From Flavilitoribacter nigricans DSM 23189 = NBRC 102662 (GTDB lineage Bacteria > Bacteroidota > Bacteroidia > Chitinophagales > Saprospiraceae), in contig NZ_PDUD01000005.1 in assembly GCF_002646595.1 (NCBI RefSeq), forward strand, positions 1-64,000: a stretch of 64,000 nt of DNA, read 5' to 3'. Position 1 is the first letter of the stretch; every line of letters begins with the position of its first letter. A program made the position numbers and the translations under genes. The notes beneath the pieces were generated by a model. The model saw only the letters and a program-made list of their open reading frames with translations, was not told where the DNA came from and did not search any database. Shown one piece after another: positions 8,412 to 17,616 of this stretch.

Positions 8412-8759
8412 TACCTCCGGCAGGTACTAAAAAACTTCGATTTTACCGATTTTCATGATGACACGGAGAAACAATTGGGGATAACCTTCCCGGAAGATAA
8501 GTCAATAGCTTCTCCAGGTGAAGCAATTACAGCATACACAGCTATCAAGCCCGGCGATTCTCACTTCCCAGCCGCTAAAGCCCTTTTAAAAATGAAAGCG
8601 AGTTATGAGGGTCGAGTAGTTTCGAAGAAAAATTTGGAGGTTTCACAACCTGCTCGGCTGTATAGTCCAGTATTGAGAGATGATTACACTGTGACCAAAA
8701 ATTGGTACAGGAGAAAAAGCATAAGGATAACTCAATATCAGAACATGTTTTCAGCATAA
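8412..8759 (+). pseudogene. Possible 3' remnant of a gene
   Basis: The frame is open for 115 codons after a TAA and reads protein-like (TDFHDDTEKQLGITFPEDK, then SPGEAITAYTAIKPGD). It has no ATG for its first 58 codons; a TTG at 8475 would be the only early start. No family was recognised. It is best seen as the tail of a degraded gene, with low certainty. Confidence 0.2.
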
Positions 8760-8835
8760 TGTATATTGGGGGAATTTTACATATATTTAATCTACGTTCT
8801 CCAAAGAATTGTCAACGTCCAATCGCTAAATCCCA

Positions 8836-10545
8836 ATGAAAATTGCTATTATATGCTGCGAAGAAGTAGCTCCGCTTATAGCTCATTTAGGTGATCTTTT
8901 TGATCATAGACGAGCACATTTCCATTTGTATTTATCCGATTTTGATGCTTTTATCATTCAGGCCAGCGTACTGGTCGACACCGAAAAATACAGCAATTGG
9001 GAAGGTCTGGAACTGATCGAACGCCTAAGGCGGGACTTTCGATGTCAGCAACCGATACTGATGACCAGCTGGCGAGATGATCTTTTGGTAGGGATGCAAG
9101 TATGTAAAAGCCTTGAGCGTCATTCCGGACGCCGAATATTTCTTGATCCTTTAGTTCGCTTTGTCCCTCTATCCACCTTAATCCCTTCCCGAAAGAAAGA
9201 CCTGGCTTTGTATCTTGATCCTCCGCTGGATCAGAAGGGAGACCATATGTCTTTTGACGAGTTGGTGCGCATCCTATACGAACATCCACCGACCTACGTC
9301 AGGGAATTGTTTCATCGCTTGTACGCCCGCTTGGAGCAGGGACCGGAAAAGTTTCAGCTCCAGAAGGCGATCGATTTGGTCTTTGATGAATTGATCCCCT
9401 TACTAAAAGTTTTCGAAGGTACATCCGTCAATTTAATAAAACAGTTGGAAATCTTCCGGGCAAACGCTGGACAATTAAAGGGAAAAAGTGCATTCTACAG
9501 TTTATTGACGGAGTTATACGACCAGCTGTTAGCGGGAATATCTGGAAACCGTGTAAGTCCAGTAGAATCCAACCCACCGGAAAAACAACATATCCTTTTT
9601 ATTGACGATATGATAGAAGACCAGGAGAAGTTGACTAAGCTTCTCGACCCTTATCATATTATAGTGCATACTGCTCCCGATCTCATCACGGCTAAATCAT
9701 ATTTGGTCGAATATCCGAGTATCTGTACAGTATTGTGCGATTTCAGATTATACGATCAACATGGCAGAATAGCCCGGCAGCAGGGTAGTCAGATCATGCG
9801 CCTATTACAGAAGGAATATCCAAATCTATATTTTGCCTACCTCTCCTCGTACCATTTCGGACAATTGGACCTAAGACCATCAAGTTCGGTCGAATTATTT
9901 CATAAGCACAGCATTTTTTCCGGAGAGCAACCAGAATTTGGACGCTTTATTCGGCGCGTTTTCCAAAAATCGGAAGAAAAGCGCAGTGAGATGCGCTACA
10001 TCAGTCTGGATTTGCGGAAAAAACCCATTGGGGAGCAATATCTTAAGTTTCGCTACACCGATTCATTTAAAGCCAGGAATCAAAAGATCAGTAATCAAGC
10101 CTTGGAAATTTTCACTGATTTTCAAACCAGGATATACCACAAGGCCGGCTTCGGTCACCGGTTTCAAAATAAGTTTTTGCAGGAAGACGTAACTGGCCAC
10201 GAGCAAGAAAACCTGGACATATTGTGCCTGCAATTACTTTGCCGTCGGGTGGTTATCGGATTACTCCAACTGCCGGACCATTATTTTGATCAGCAATTGG
10301 GGTCGCGTCCTACAGCAACGGAAAAACGCCAAGCCAGGTTTGAGACGATTTATAACTATTTACTAGGACCACATGTAAAGAAAGGCACCCTGTACAAAAG
10401 TAAACAAGACATACTTAATAACTGTCTCGGCATCAAAACCGGAAAAACCTATCAATTAAGCCAGTTTCCGCAAGAAACGAGAGACCTGGTATTTCCGGAA
10501 GAATGGATTTGGTTGCAGGTTAACAAAGAAAATCTCACTGACTGA
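8836..10545 (+). CDS. Double-receiver response-regulator-like protein
   Basis: This is a 569-residue cytoplasmic protein. Residues 1-135 form a degenerate receiver-like fold (KIAIICCEE, FDAFIIQASV, GLELIERLR, PILMTSW). Residues 250-350 form a fuller receiver: HILFIDDMIED supplies the acidic pair, the phosphoacceptor aspartate sits near residue 302 in LCDFRLYD, and YFAYLSSY replaces the T/S strand. The C-terminal 200 residues are helical and unrecognised, with no HTH or known effector domain. It lies 2 bp before the GNAT-histidine kinase gene, so it is the obvious phosphorelay partner. A helical, non-DNA-binding output suggests protein-protein signalling rather than transcription. The receiver call is firm for the second copy and tentative for the first. 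Confidence 0.65.
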   Translation: MKIAIICCEEVAPLIAHLGDLFDHRRAHFHLYLSDFDAFIIQASVLVDTEKYSNWEGLELIERLRRDFRCQQPILMTSWRDDLLVGMQVCKSLERHSGRRIFLDPLVRFVPLSTLIPSRKKDLALYLDPPLDQKGDHMSFDELVRILYEHPPTYVRELFHRLYARLEQGPEKFQLQKAIDLVFDELIPLLKVFEGTSVNLIKQLEIFRANAGQLKGKSAFYSLLTELYDQLLAGISGNRVSPVESNPPEKQHILFIDDMIEDQEKLTKLLDPYHIIVHTAPDLITAKSYLVEYPSICTVLCDFRLYDQHGRIARQQGSQIMRLLQKEYPNLYFAYLSSYHFGQLDLRPSSSVELFHKHSIFSGEQPEFGRFIRRVFQKSEEKRSEMRYISLDLRKKPIGEQYLKFRYTDSFKARNQKISNQALEIFTDFQTRIYHKAGFGHRFQNKFLQEDVTGHEQENLDILCLQLLCRRVVIGLLQLPDHYFDQQLGSRPTATEKRQARFETIYNYLLGPHVKKGTLYKSKQDILNNCLGIKTGKTYQLSQFPQETRDLVFPEEWIWLQVNKENLTD

Positions 10546-10547
10546 TC

Positions 10548-13500
10548 ATGATAGACACATTTATCCTTCACAAAAAATTTTCGGAACTCGAGGAAGAAGA
10601 TCTGGAGCAATTAAAGATCATTTACGATGCCAACCGCCCTGAACGTAAAGGGAAGCGCAAGATGGGAGCTTATCTCATTGATGAAACCGACTATGCCGGT
10701 TTAATCAGTTATTCCAAGCAACGATTGATCGAGACAGGTCGATTATTTATGGCAATCGATAAAAATAGCCAAAGATGCATTGGTTTTATGCTCTGTCTGG
10801 ACAATGTGGAGATGCTGCGTGATCAGTTTCCCCTTCATCACTTTGCACATTACGTCATTCACGACATTCCTTTCCTACAAGATCTCGCCCATCTCGGTGC
10901 TTTCGGTTATGTATATCAGGTAGCGGTGTTACCGGAATTTCACAACAACGGGGCCGGCTCGATGATGATCGCCGAGATGGAACAGTTTTACGAAAGATCC
11001 ACGGCCCTGATCCTGGGCGCCGGGATTCACGAAGGGCAATATCTGGTGATTAAAATCCTCAAAAAAAGCGGGCGTTATCTCTTTTTAGATCAGTATTTCT
11101 CACCGGTAGAGCCGGATCAACTTCGTTTCCGGATCGTTCGACAACTGCAGAGGCGCGAACTCTACCGAAAGATCAACGCAGAATACCTGCCCAGAACTTT
11201 TAATACGATAATTCCCATTCAACTCAATCTGGCCACAGCTGATGTTAACACCATCATCGAGCCCATGAATGCCAAGATCCTATGGTCTTCCTTTTTTCAC
11301 GATAACGAATTACTACGGGTATACCGAATGGACAGTCATTACACCGGATATTTCGGCAGTATTCTGGAAGCTAAAAGTTATCCGCAATTTCAGGAATTGG
11401 TGCCCATTCTTAAAAAGATAGTACGCTATCTAAGAGATAAAGACGACCCCAACTTAAATCAGCCGTCACTCACTCCACTGGTCAGTAAAAAAGGCTTAGA
11501 ATTCTTTTTTGCCAATGATGCGTGGACGGCAGAAGACCTCCCCTCTTTCGGGAATCCAGCTGTTTACAATCTACAGGACGAAGAAATGCTGGATAAGATG
11601 CTGGGCAGTCGCCATTTCCATTCTATAAGGGAAGAGCTCAGCAATGAGGAATGGCTAGAATGGACCTCCCTGCTCAGCAAGCTTGCAAAAGTACCAAAAC
11701 ATAAGAACATCTTTGAACTACCACGAGACTCTTCGCGTAAGCGGTGGAAAAAACTTTTGAAAGCTTGGAAAGAATGGAAGCGACGTTTGTCAATAACCAG
11801 TGCTGAGGAAAAACAACTATTAGAAGATCAGCGAGCAATTAATGCCAAGTCCTCCCAAAAAAAAGAGGTATCCGAAGAAATGGAGCGGATCAATGCGGTA
11901 TCCAAGGCCAGAGGAAAAATATCCAATTCTACCCGACGAGCCTGGCAGGACTGGCTGGAGCTTCATCAAGAAGTATACGCAGCGGATCAAAAAAGATTAA
12001 AGCACCCAGAACGCTACTGGTGGTGCCACGCTGTGGTTCCGATGACCTTTTCGGGAGGCGTAAGTGGTATTATGTTTACCTTCCGATACCTAAAACCTGC
12101 TCAATCAGGCCCTGGAGAACAAGGCCGTCGGCAAATAAACGGGATGATCAACACCATTGTCAGTGCATTATCCAAGAATATGCTGAACATCATCATGAAG
12201 CTCCAGGAACACGCCATTGAAGAGGCCGCCAACCGGTACGCTGTATCGGTGATATCCTCCCGAAATATATCCCACAATCTGGGTTCTCACATTCTGTCCA
12301 GGTTCAGTCAGACCTCCAATCTGGGCAAACTGGTCTACGGGACCATGGACCAGGGAGATTACATCAAAGTCAGCGATCTGGACGAAAATTTAAGAAAGGT
12401 AACCGATTTCCTCTCCTATTTAAGGACCCGAATGAATTTGCTGGCCGACCTTTCTACCAGTGAACCCGTAGCCTCAGTAGCGGCCATGCTCAATCTGGAG
12501 GTCTTGGAACCGTTACGCCAGCAAGAAGTCGTCAATAAATTCATCAGTGGGACAGACATTCAGTTGATCGATATAGAGTACGAAAACCATCTGGATACAC
12601 TTCCGGGTAAACGTCCAGATCGGAGAGATATCATGGTCCAGATCCCCAACGGAGAGCTGGGGATTAGCGCTTTGGCAATGATCCTGGAAAACATCATTCG
12701 CAATACCGCTAAGCATGAAATTCTTCTGGACGTAGATTACCTTTTGCTCACCGTGAAAGTGGTAGAAGAAGACGATCGTGGGTATACGATCTATATCCAC
12801 GACAATATCGATAATGAACGAGAAGTAGTAGGACAATTAGCGGACCAACTCAATCGGGCCTATATAGAAGCGAAACTGTTTGAAAAAAACTACGAAGTAA
12901 GAAAGAAGGGATGGGGGATTGCAGAAATGGACCTAGCAGCGAGCTATCTGCGCAAAAAAATGCCGGGTTTGCCCGTAGGAGGAGAGCACCATCGAAAAAT
13001 ACCTTTTTTAAAAGCCGTTCCCCTACCCTTGAGCCAACGTCCGGACCGGGCCTATCTAGGTTATCAAATTTATCTAAAAAAACCACGGGAGATCCTGATT
13101 GTCGATTCGCGGGACCGACTCACCCATATTTCCAGCGCTCATCAGTGGATACCATACGGGATCAAGATACTGACTAAAATAGCGATAAGTGAAAAAAAGC
13201 AGGATATCCACACCCACAACATTCTACTATTATTAGATTTTGAAAGCCGAAGTACCAACAAACGGATCAAGCGATTTCCGTACCGGTGGTTGGTTCTTCA
13301 GGATGAAGTTGAGCAAGAGAACCTAAAACAAAAATTAAACGAAGATCCGACCGCTGCGATCTGCTGGATCTGGGAAAAATGGTTGAATTATTTCCAAACC
13401 AGAAAATACCTTAACGACCTCCAACTCACCCTCTACCTATACGGGCTGCCGGCGCTTTCAGCGGATGAAAACAGGAGCAAAAGAAGGCCAGAAGACAGTC

Positions 13501-14183
13501 CAATGGAAGCCATCATATTCGATGCACACGGTTCAAAAATGCGAAAGAGGGTCTTGAATACCCCCCGGCAATTTTTCTTTTACAACGCATTCGGCACTAC
13601 TGATCCACTAGGCAAACTTCTTATAGGTTACAATAAACTAAAAGCAGGGAACCAAAAAAGAAAATTAGAGATTGAATTAATGGAATCCGCCATTACCCAG
13701 GTAGTAGTTATTGACGAACGGATACAGGAAGAAGCTTATAAAAAGAAAGCGCCTTTTGAGCTTGCGGCAAAAGATTTCTTTGAATATCTCAGCTGGCTCA
13801 ATTTATTTGTCCCGAATCCCGATGAAGAAGGCATCCCTTGTCTGTACCATCAATATCTCGAAGAGAATACGGAGCAGCGACTTATAGAGTGGATCCACCA
13901 GCTAATGCATTGGAGGAGGATGGACTTTCTCATTTTCCACGTCGGCTTGCTGGAAAAATTGATAGGAGATATTGACGAGATCGAGCGGTGGATCCAAAAG
14001 CATTTTATAGACATTGATCCGCGGATAGAGATTATCTTGATCTCCGGTAGAGGCAAGCCGCACCGTCTGCCTCTACATTTCAGTTTTCAGCAGTACAATA
14101 ACATTGTTAAATACGTTATCGATACCCCCTCAAAATTCCACTTATGCCGGATGTTATTCGGAGCGCGCACCCGATTACATTAA
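10548..14183 (+). CDS. GNAT acetyltransferase-histidine kinase fusion
   Basis: This 1211-residue protein has no signal peptide or membrane span. The N-terminal domain (1-200) shows the GNAT acetyl-CoA motif VAVLPEFHNNGAGSMMIAEM at about 124-143. A helical middle leads to an H-box-like RNISHNLGSH, with His576 and His581. An HK-type ATPase domain follows: N-box LENIIRNTAKHE near 713, a G1-like HDNID, and a G2-like KKGWGIAEM near 786. The last 350 residues look like one or two pseudo-receiver folds (REILIVDSRD near 845; VVVIDERIQEE near 1053; IEIILISGRG). The canonical D-x-G of G1 is D-N-I, so ATP binding should be tested. It is flanked by a receiver protein (2 bp upstream) and a small unknown (14 bp downstream). 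Confidence 0.65.
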   Translation: MIDTFILHKKFSELEEEDLEQLKIIYDANRPERKGKRKMGAYLIDETDYAGLISYSKQRLIETGRLFMAIDKNSQRCIGFMLCLDNVEMLRDQFPLHHFAHYVIHDIPFLQDLAHLGAFGYVYQVAVLPEFHNNGAGSMMIAEMEQFYERSTALILGAGIHEGQYLVIKILKKSGRYLFLDQYFSPVEPDQLRFRIVRQLQRRELYRKINAEYLPRTFNTIIPIQLNLATADVNTIIEPMNAKILWSSFFHDNELLRVYRMDSHYTGYFGSILEAKSYPQFQELVPILKKIVRYLRDKDDPNLNQPSLTPLVSKKGLEFFFANDAWTAEDLPSFGNPAVYNLQDEEMLDKMLGSRHFHSIREELSNEEWLEWTSLLSKLAKVPKHKNIFELPRDSSRKRWKKLLKAWKEWKRRLSITSAEEKQLLEDQRAINAKSSQKKEVSEEMERINAVSKARGKISNSTRRAWQDWLELHQEVYAADQKRLKHPERYWWCHAVVPMTFSGGVSGIMFTFRYLKPAQSGPGEQGRRQINGMINTIVSALSKNMLNIIMKLQEHAIEEAANRYAVSVISSRNISHNLGSHILSRFSQTSNLGKLVYGTMDQGDYIKVSDLDENLRKVTDFLSYLRTRMNLLADLSTSEPVASVAAMLNLEVLEPLRQQEVVNKFISGTDIQLIDIEYENHLDTLPGKRPDRRDIMVQIPNGELGISALAMILENIIRNTAKHEILLDVDYLLLTVKVVEEDDRGYTIYIHDNIDNEREVVGQLADQLNRAYIEAKLFEKNYEVRKKGWGIAEMDLAASYLRKKMPGLPVGGEHHRKIPFLKAVPLPLSQRPDRAYLGYQIYLKKPREILIVDSRDRLTHISSAHQWIPYGIKILTKIAISEKKQDIHTHNILLLLDFESRSTNKRIKRFPYRWLVLQDEVEQENLKQKLNEDPTAAICWIWEKWLNYFQTRKYLNDLQLTLYLYGLPALSADENRSKRRPEDSPMEAIIFDAHGSKMRKRVLNTPRQFFFYNAFGTTDPLGKLLIGYNKLKAGNQKRKLEIELMESAITQVVVIDERIQEEAYKKKAPFELAAKDFFEYLSWLNLFVPNPDEEGIPCLYHQYLEENTEQRLIEWIHQLMHWRRMDFLIFHVGLLEKLIGDIDEIERWIQKHFIDIDPRIEIILISGRGKPHRLPLHFSFQQYNNIVKYVIDTPSKFHLCRMLFGARTRLH

Positions 14184-14197
14184 GAACCCGTAAAAAA

Positions 14198-14920
14198 ATG
14201 AATACCTATAACCCCAACTTATTGATCATCTGTACCCAATACACCGAGTGGACAGTACCAATTTATCAGCCCTTCGGGATCTTCTGGGACCAACCTGAAC
14301 GAAGAAAGATCAAATCCATCAGCTTCGAACAGATTTCAAACGATTACGAAGCAGAAGCCTCCAGCATTCCCATACCCGACATTCTGATCTTTGACGAAGC
14401 GATTAATCCGATAGCCTATAAAAAAGCTCAGGAAATCATTCAGGAAATTATTGCAACCAAAGAATCCGTTTACCTGGTAGTGCACAAAAAAAATCTAACT
14501 CCTTACAAAGGATGGGTCAAAGCCTTGGCCGGTGATAAATGGGTTTCCCACCAGCAAAAAAATAGCACGGAAGGCCCGACGGTAGATATGCTAAAAAAGC
14601 TTAATCCTGCCTATCATCAACGAAAAAGGGCCGTTTACTATCAATTGCTAGCTGACTACTTTTCCGGTCGTCGGATGGATGACCTGGAAGAGCTACAATT
14701 TCAATTGTTGAATAGTTTTGACCAGGAGAAGTACGGGGAGTTAGCCGATAGCCTTATACGGCAGGAATTGCAAAGCGAACAAATGTCGCAGTTGCTTCAG
14801 CAATATGTTTTATTGCGGGATCTGATCCATGCATTGGCTCGCACCAGTGATCCCCGGATGATCGGCCGGTATAAGCTGGAAATGGCCCGCTTGTTTTGGG
14901 GAGATGGAAGAGGTTTTTAG
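14198..14920 (+). CDS. Unknown third component of receiver/GNAT-kinase unit
   Basis: This is a 240-residue protein. The ATG at 14198 is preferred because it sits 14 bp after the kinase stop; an in-frame ATG at 14144 would overlap the kinase by 40 bp. The first half alternates strands and helices (NLLIICTQYTEW, DILIFDEAIN, SVYLVVHKKNL), reminiscent of a degenerate receiver or Rossmann-like fold. The second half is helical and Gln/Leu-rich. No family was recognised. Its position makes it a likely effector or regulator of the two-component unit. Confidence 0.55.
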   Translation: MNTYNPNLLIICTQYTEWTVPIYQPFGIFWDQPERRKIKSISFEQISNDYEAEASSIPIPDILIFDEAINPIAYKKAQEIIQEIIATKESVYLVVHKKNLTPYKGWVKALAGDKWVSHQQKNSTEGPTVDMLKKLNPAYHQRKRAVYYQLLADYFSGRRMDDLEELQFQLLNSFDQEKYGELADSLIRQELQSEQMSQLLQQYVLLRDLIHALARTSDPRMIGRYKLEMARLFWGDGRGF

Positions 14921-15083
14921 TGAACGGATAGCCTGTTGTTTATTTTTTCTGCGCTACAACCAACAGATGGAAACTTTTAAAATCATCCGGTCTTGTGTGA
15001 CCACTTCATCCTCGATACTTTTTTCTCCAAAAAGTTGAATTAACCCTCCTGCCAGGCTCAAAAGTCACATGATTTTGCCCTTA

Positions 15084-15186
15084 CCTAGCTTTACCTAGAA
15101 ATTTTAAAGCTGATACTTGTGGTGTAAGTGATGATAACGATCATCCACATTTATCTGAAACGACAAACCACAAGCTTATGAGAACG
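15084..15186 (+). repeat. Direct repeat copy 1 (leader duplication)
   Basis: About 103 bp, nearly identical to 15315-15418 (offset 231-232 bp). It starts with CCTAGCTTTACCTAGAAAT and ends in ATGAGAACG. The two copies differ at scattered positions and by one inserted A. Confidence 0.85.
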
Positions 15187-15222
15187 CAATCGGGTTATCT
15201 CATTTTACTATCAGACTATTAG
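15178..15222 (+). pseudogene. 14-codon truncated start of the 15410 gene
   Basis: After the first repeat copy the frame reads MRTQSGYLILLSDY and stops, whereas the second copy reads MRTKLIYFILLAMF and continues as a full gene. This looks like the broken start of a duplicated gene, though a leader peptide cannot be excluded. Confidence 0.4.
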
Positions 15223-15314
15223 GTATTAGCACTTTGCTTTATTACGGCTGAAGCTTTTCCAAAAGGCTAGCAACAGTACCTCCCATAAGCAATATACCGG
15301 CCAAGCGTGCCTCG

Positions 15315-15418
15315 CCTAGCTTTACCTAGAAATTTTAAAGCTGATACTTGTGGTGTAAGTGATGATAACGGTCATCCATATTTTTCTGAAACGGTAAAAC
15401 CACATGCTCATGAGAACG
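15315..15418 (+). repeat. Direct repeat copy 2 (leader of 15410 gene)
   Basis: Second copy of the 103-bp repeat. It directly abuts and includes the first three codons of the gene at 15410, so it probably contains that gene's promoter and leader. Confidence 0.85.
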
Positions 15419-15868
15419 AAACTAATTTACTTCATTTTGCTAGCTATGTTTATTTCCTGGCTTTACTACAGTAGCCCAGGAAGAAGGAGTTTTTCTGAAG
15501 CTGACTATCAGGTTGCTCCGCAGATCGAATTCACGCAAATGTGGACCGATGCCGGACTCCAGAATCAACCGGTGTGGGTTTATGGAGAAGTAAGTGCTTC
15601 CCTTTCCACCAAGGTTGCGGGATTTTTCATTTTACGCCATGAAGGAAACGATCTGATCGTACTTGCCCGGGATATTACTCCCGGTAGTAAACGACAGGTA
15701 AAAGTGCTGCTCATACCGAGGGAATTGGTCATGATCCAGGATCAGGAATATCTGCTCGGGGCCATGATCCGCTACCAGTACCTTGACGACGTAGTTCCCG
15801 TCGGTACCGGCGATCACAATCCATTTTCTCTTCATTCAAAAAAAACATTTTCTTATGTCAAACTATAA
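15410..15868 (+). CDS. Exported or membrane-anchored small protein, unknown
   Basis: This is a 152-residue protein with an N-terminal hydrophobic segment (LIYFILLAMFISWLYY) that is either a signal anchor or signal peptide, followed by a beta-rich soluble part (VWVYGEVSASL, FFILRHEGNDLIVLARD, YLLGAMIRYQYLDDV). The strand pattern is reminiscent of an OB-like barrel, but no family was recognised. The ATG at 15410 is preferred over 15404 because it aligns with the ATG of the duplicated leader. The 3' end overlaps the next start by 14 bp. Confidence 0.55.
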   Translation: MRTKLIYFILLAMFISWLYYSSPGRRSFSEADYQVAPQIEFTQMWTDAGLQNQPVWVYGEVSASLSTKVAGFFILRHEGNDLIVLARDITPGSKRQVKVLLIPRELVMIQDQEYLLGAMIRYQYLDDVVPVGTGDHNPFSLHSKKTFSYVKL

Positions 15869-16541
15869 ATCATTTTGCTTCCGGTCCACACCGGAAAGAC
15901 TAAAGCCAAGTAGCATTGGAAAGCAGATGACTTTAATGTTAATACTAGGCGTAGGCCTATGCCTGCAATGGTCCTGCAGTACGGGAGCCGAGACGTCTTT
16001 TGAAAAAAGTGATCGGTTCCTACAGTCGATCGAAAATTTTGAAGACCAGCGGGAAATCAGCAGGCACGGATTGGGGCACGCCTATTTCCGGATCGATACC
16101 ATTCTTCAAAACTACGATGCGGAGCAGGCAAGACCTTTGACGCTAGCATTCGAAGAAGTCTGGACCGGTGTGCTAGAGCGCATCGGCCAGTTGAAAGCGA
16201 GCTTCGACCAGGTGAACCGGCGATCATCGGCTTATTTTTCTATGCTGGATGAGATTACTTCCGGCATACAGGACGAGCAGTTGAAACAACGGGAAAGTCA
16301 ATTGAATCAGCAGATGAAAAAAGAATGGGAGGTAACGCTCCAGCAGGCCGCAGAGAAGTTACAAGCCATAGATGAGTTACTGGCCGGAGGTAATGATCTG
16401 TTCAAGGTTATGCTGGTACAAAGTCTGCGAGCTTCTATTTCCAAGGAAATTGTGGCCTTAAAAGGTATTACCAAGGAAGCGGAACAGCTACTTGCAGACT
16501 TGCAGAAATTGTCTCATGAAGGCATGAAGTTAATGGCCTGA
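15855..16541 (+). CDS. Predicted lipoprotein with helical periplasmic domain
   Basis: This 228-residue protein carries the hydrophobic segment MTLMLILGVGLCLQWSC, whose terminal cysteine fits a lipobox. The rest is helical and Gln/Glu-rich, with likely coiled coils (LKQRESQLNQQMKKEWEVTL, ITKEAEQLLADLQKL). The ATG at 15855 overlaps the upstream gene; an internal ATG at 15927 would start the signal peptide directly and may be the true start. No family was recognised. A canonical terminator follows at 16562. Confidence 0.6.
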   Translation: MSNYKSFCFRSTPERLKPSSIGKQMTLMLILGVGLCLQWSCSTGAETSFEKSDRFLQSIENFEDQREISRHGLGHAYFRIDTILQNYDAEQARPLTLAFEEVWTGVLERIGQLKASFDQVNRRSSAYFSMLDEITSGIQDEQLKQRESQLNQQMKKEWEVTLQQAAEKLQAIDELLAGGNDLFKVMLVQSLRASISKEIVALKGITKEAEQLLADLQKLSHEGMKLMA

Positions 16542-16561
16542 TGTTTTGATGGTTAATGGAT

Positions 16562-16594
16562 GGGGACTTTAGGCATGGACCTAAGTCCCCTTTT
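16562..16594 (+). terminator. Rho-independent terminator
   Basis: GGGGACTTTAGG pairs with CCTAAGTCCCC (11 bp, one bulged T, loop CATGGA) and is followed by TTTT. It closes the 15410-16541 transcript. Confidence 0.85.
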
Positions 16595-16903
16595 CCAATT
16601 TATCATGGAAGGAAAATAACAGTTAACGCTATTCCAATGATTTTTGCCGGATACGGCATGAATAAACAATCTTGCCCTTAGCTTTGGCCAGGCCATTGAC
16701 TAAAAATGAAACCAATAAGATCCTGGTTAGCAGATTAACCAAATTTCTCTTTATAAGTCACAAGATCCCTCTTAGACTAAACACTATTGACCTCCCCCTC
16801 TACCCTGCTGATAAATAATTTTGGGCACTAGTAAGAACGTTCGTGAAATTTATGCTTTCGACTATTAATCAAGAAAACAAATAGTCGGGGCGAAGGTTCC
16901 CGA

Positions 16904-16921
16904 TCTCAGCTATAGCTGAGA
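16904..16921. repeat. Perfect 18-bp palindrome
   Basis: TCTCAGCTATAGCTGAGA reads the same on both strands. It sits alone in the intergenic region, 1 kb before parA. A protein-binding site is possible. Confidence 0.6.
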
Positions 16922-17616
16922 GAGGCAATTCTCTACCAAATACTAGAACAAATAGGATCAGATAGAGTGGATAGTTTTAGTTTGCTCATTTATTTTCACC
17001 TTTAAAAGGACAATAAATTCAGCTATCTGTCTATTGATTTTGTTTCGAATTTTCCAAAAAACGGACTCCTCCCCTACCCTATTCGTGTTTTTTAAGGCGT
17101 TTGAAGTAAAAATTGGAGAAGAATACCATCCAGGTAACGAACACAATTGAGGATCAGCCGCGCTAAAAACAGTCCGCTAGCTGATCCATATACACCGAAT
17201 AAAATCTCCTCCATCTCCGACTTCTAGAAATGTAGGAGTTAAAATTTGCAGATTCAATCGTAAAAAAAGTAGCTCAGAACATACAGGGATCACCTTTAAT
17301 CTGATATCTTTAATCAATAGAGTTGTCGTCAGTAACGCTGCTATTAGACGATTCCGCGAAAAAATCTGCTCAGCGTTCCAAAAATGCTTCCACAGAGATT
17401 TGCCGGCGCAGACCGGACAAGACGAATAAAAAAATTCATTTTAAGCCCTTTTTCAGGCTGCCAGACAGCATTTCAGGAAATAATTGCCCAACTTACCGAC
17501 TCAGTACACTCAAATCAACAGGAGGCCTCAAAATGAACGTTGTCAAAAATTATCCATTTTGGCTCATTCAAGTCGTTGACCTCACCGCGATGGTCCGGAT
17601 GAAAGACCACGTATTT

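Larger units (their letters stand above)
8035..8835. other. 800-bp gap with orphan terminator and a possible gene remnant
   Basis: This stretch between divergent gene groups holds a minus-strand terminator-like hairpin (8247-8283) and a stop-free plus-strand frame (8412-8759) without an upstream ATG. Nothing else was recognised. It probably marks decayed DNA. Confidence 0.5.
14921..15409. other. Intergenic region with duplicated leader
   Basis: Between the triad and the gene at 15410 lie two copies of a 103-bp sequence (15084 and 15315) separated by about 128 bp. The first copy ends in a 14-codon reading frame. No terminator was seen after 14920. Confidence 0.6.
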
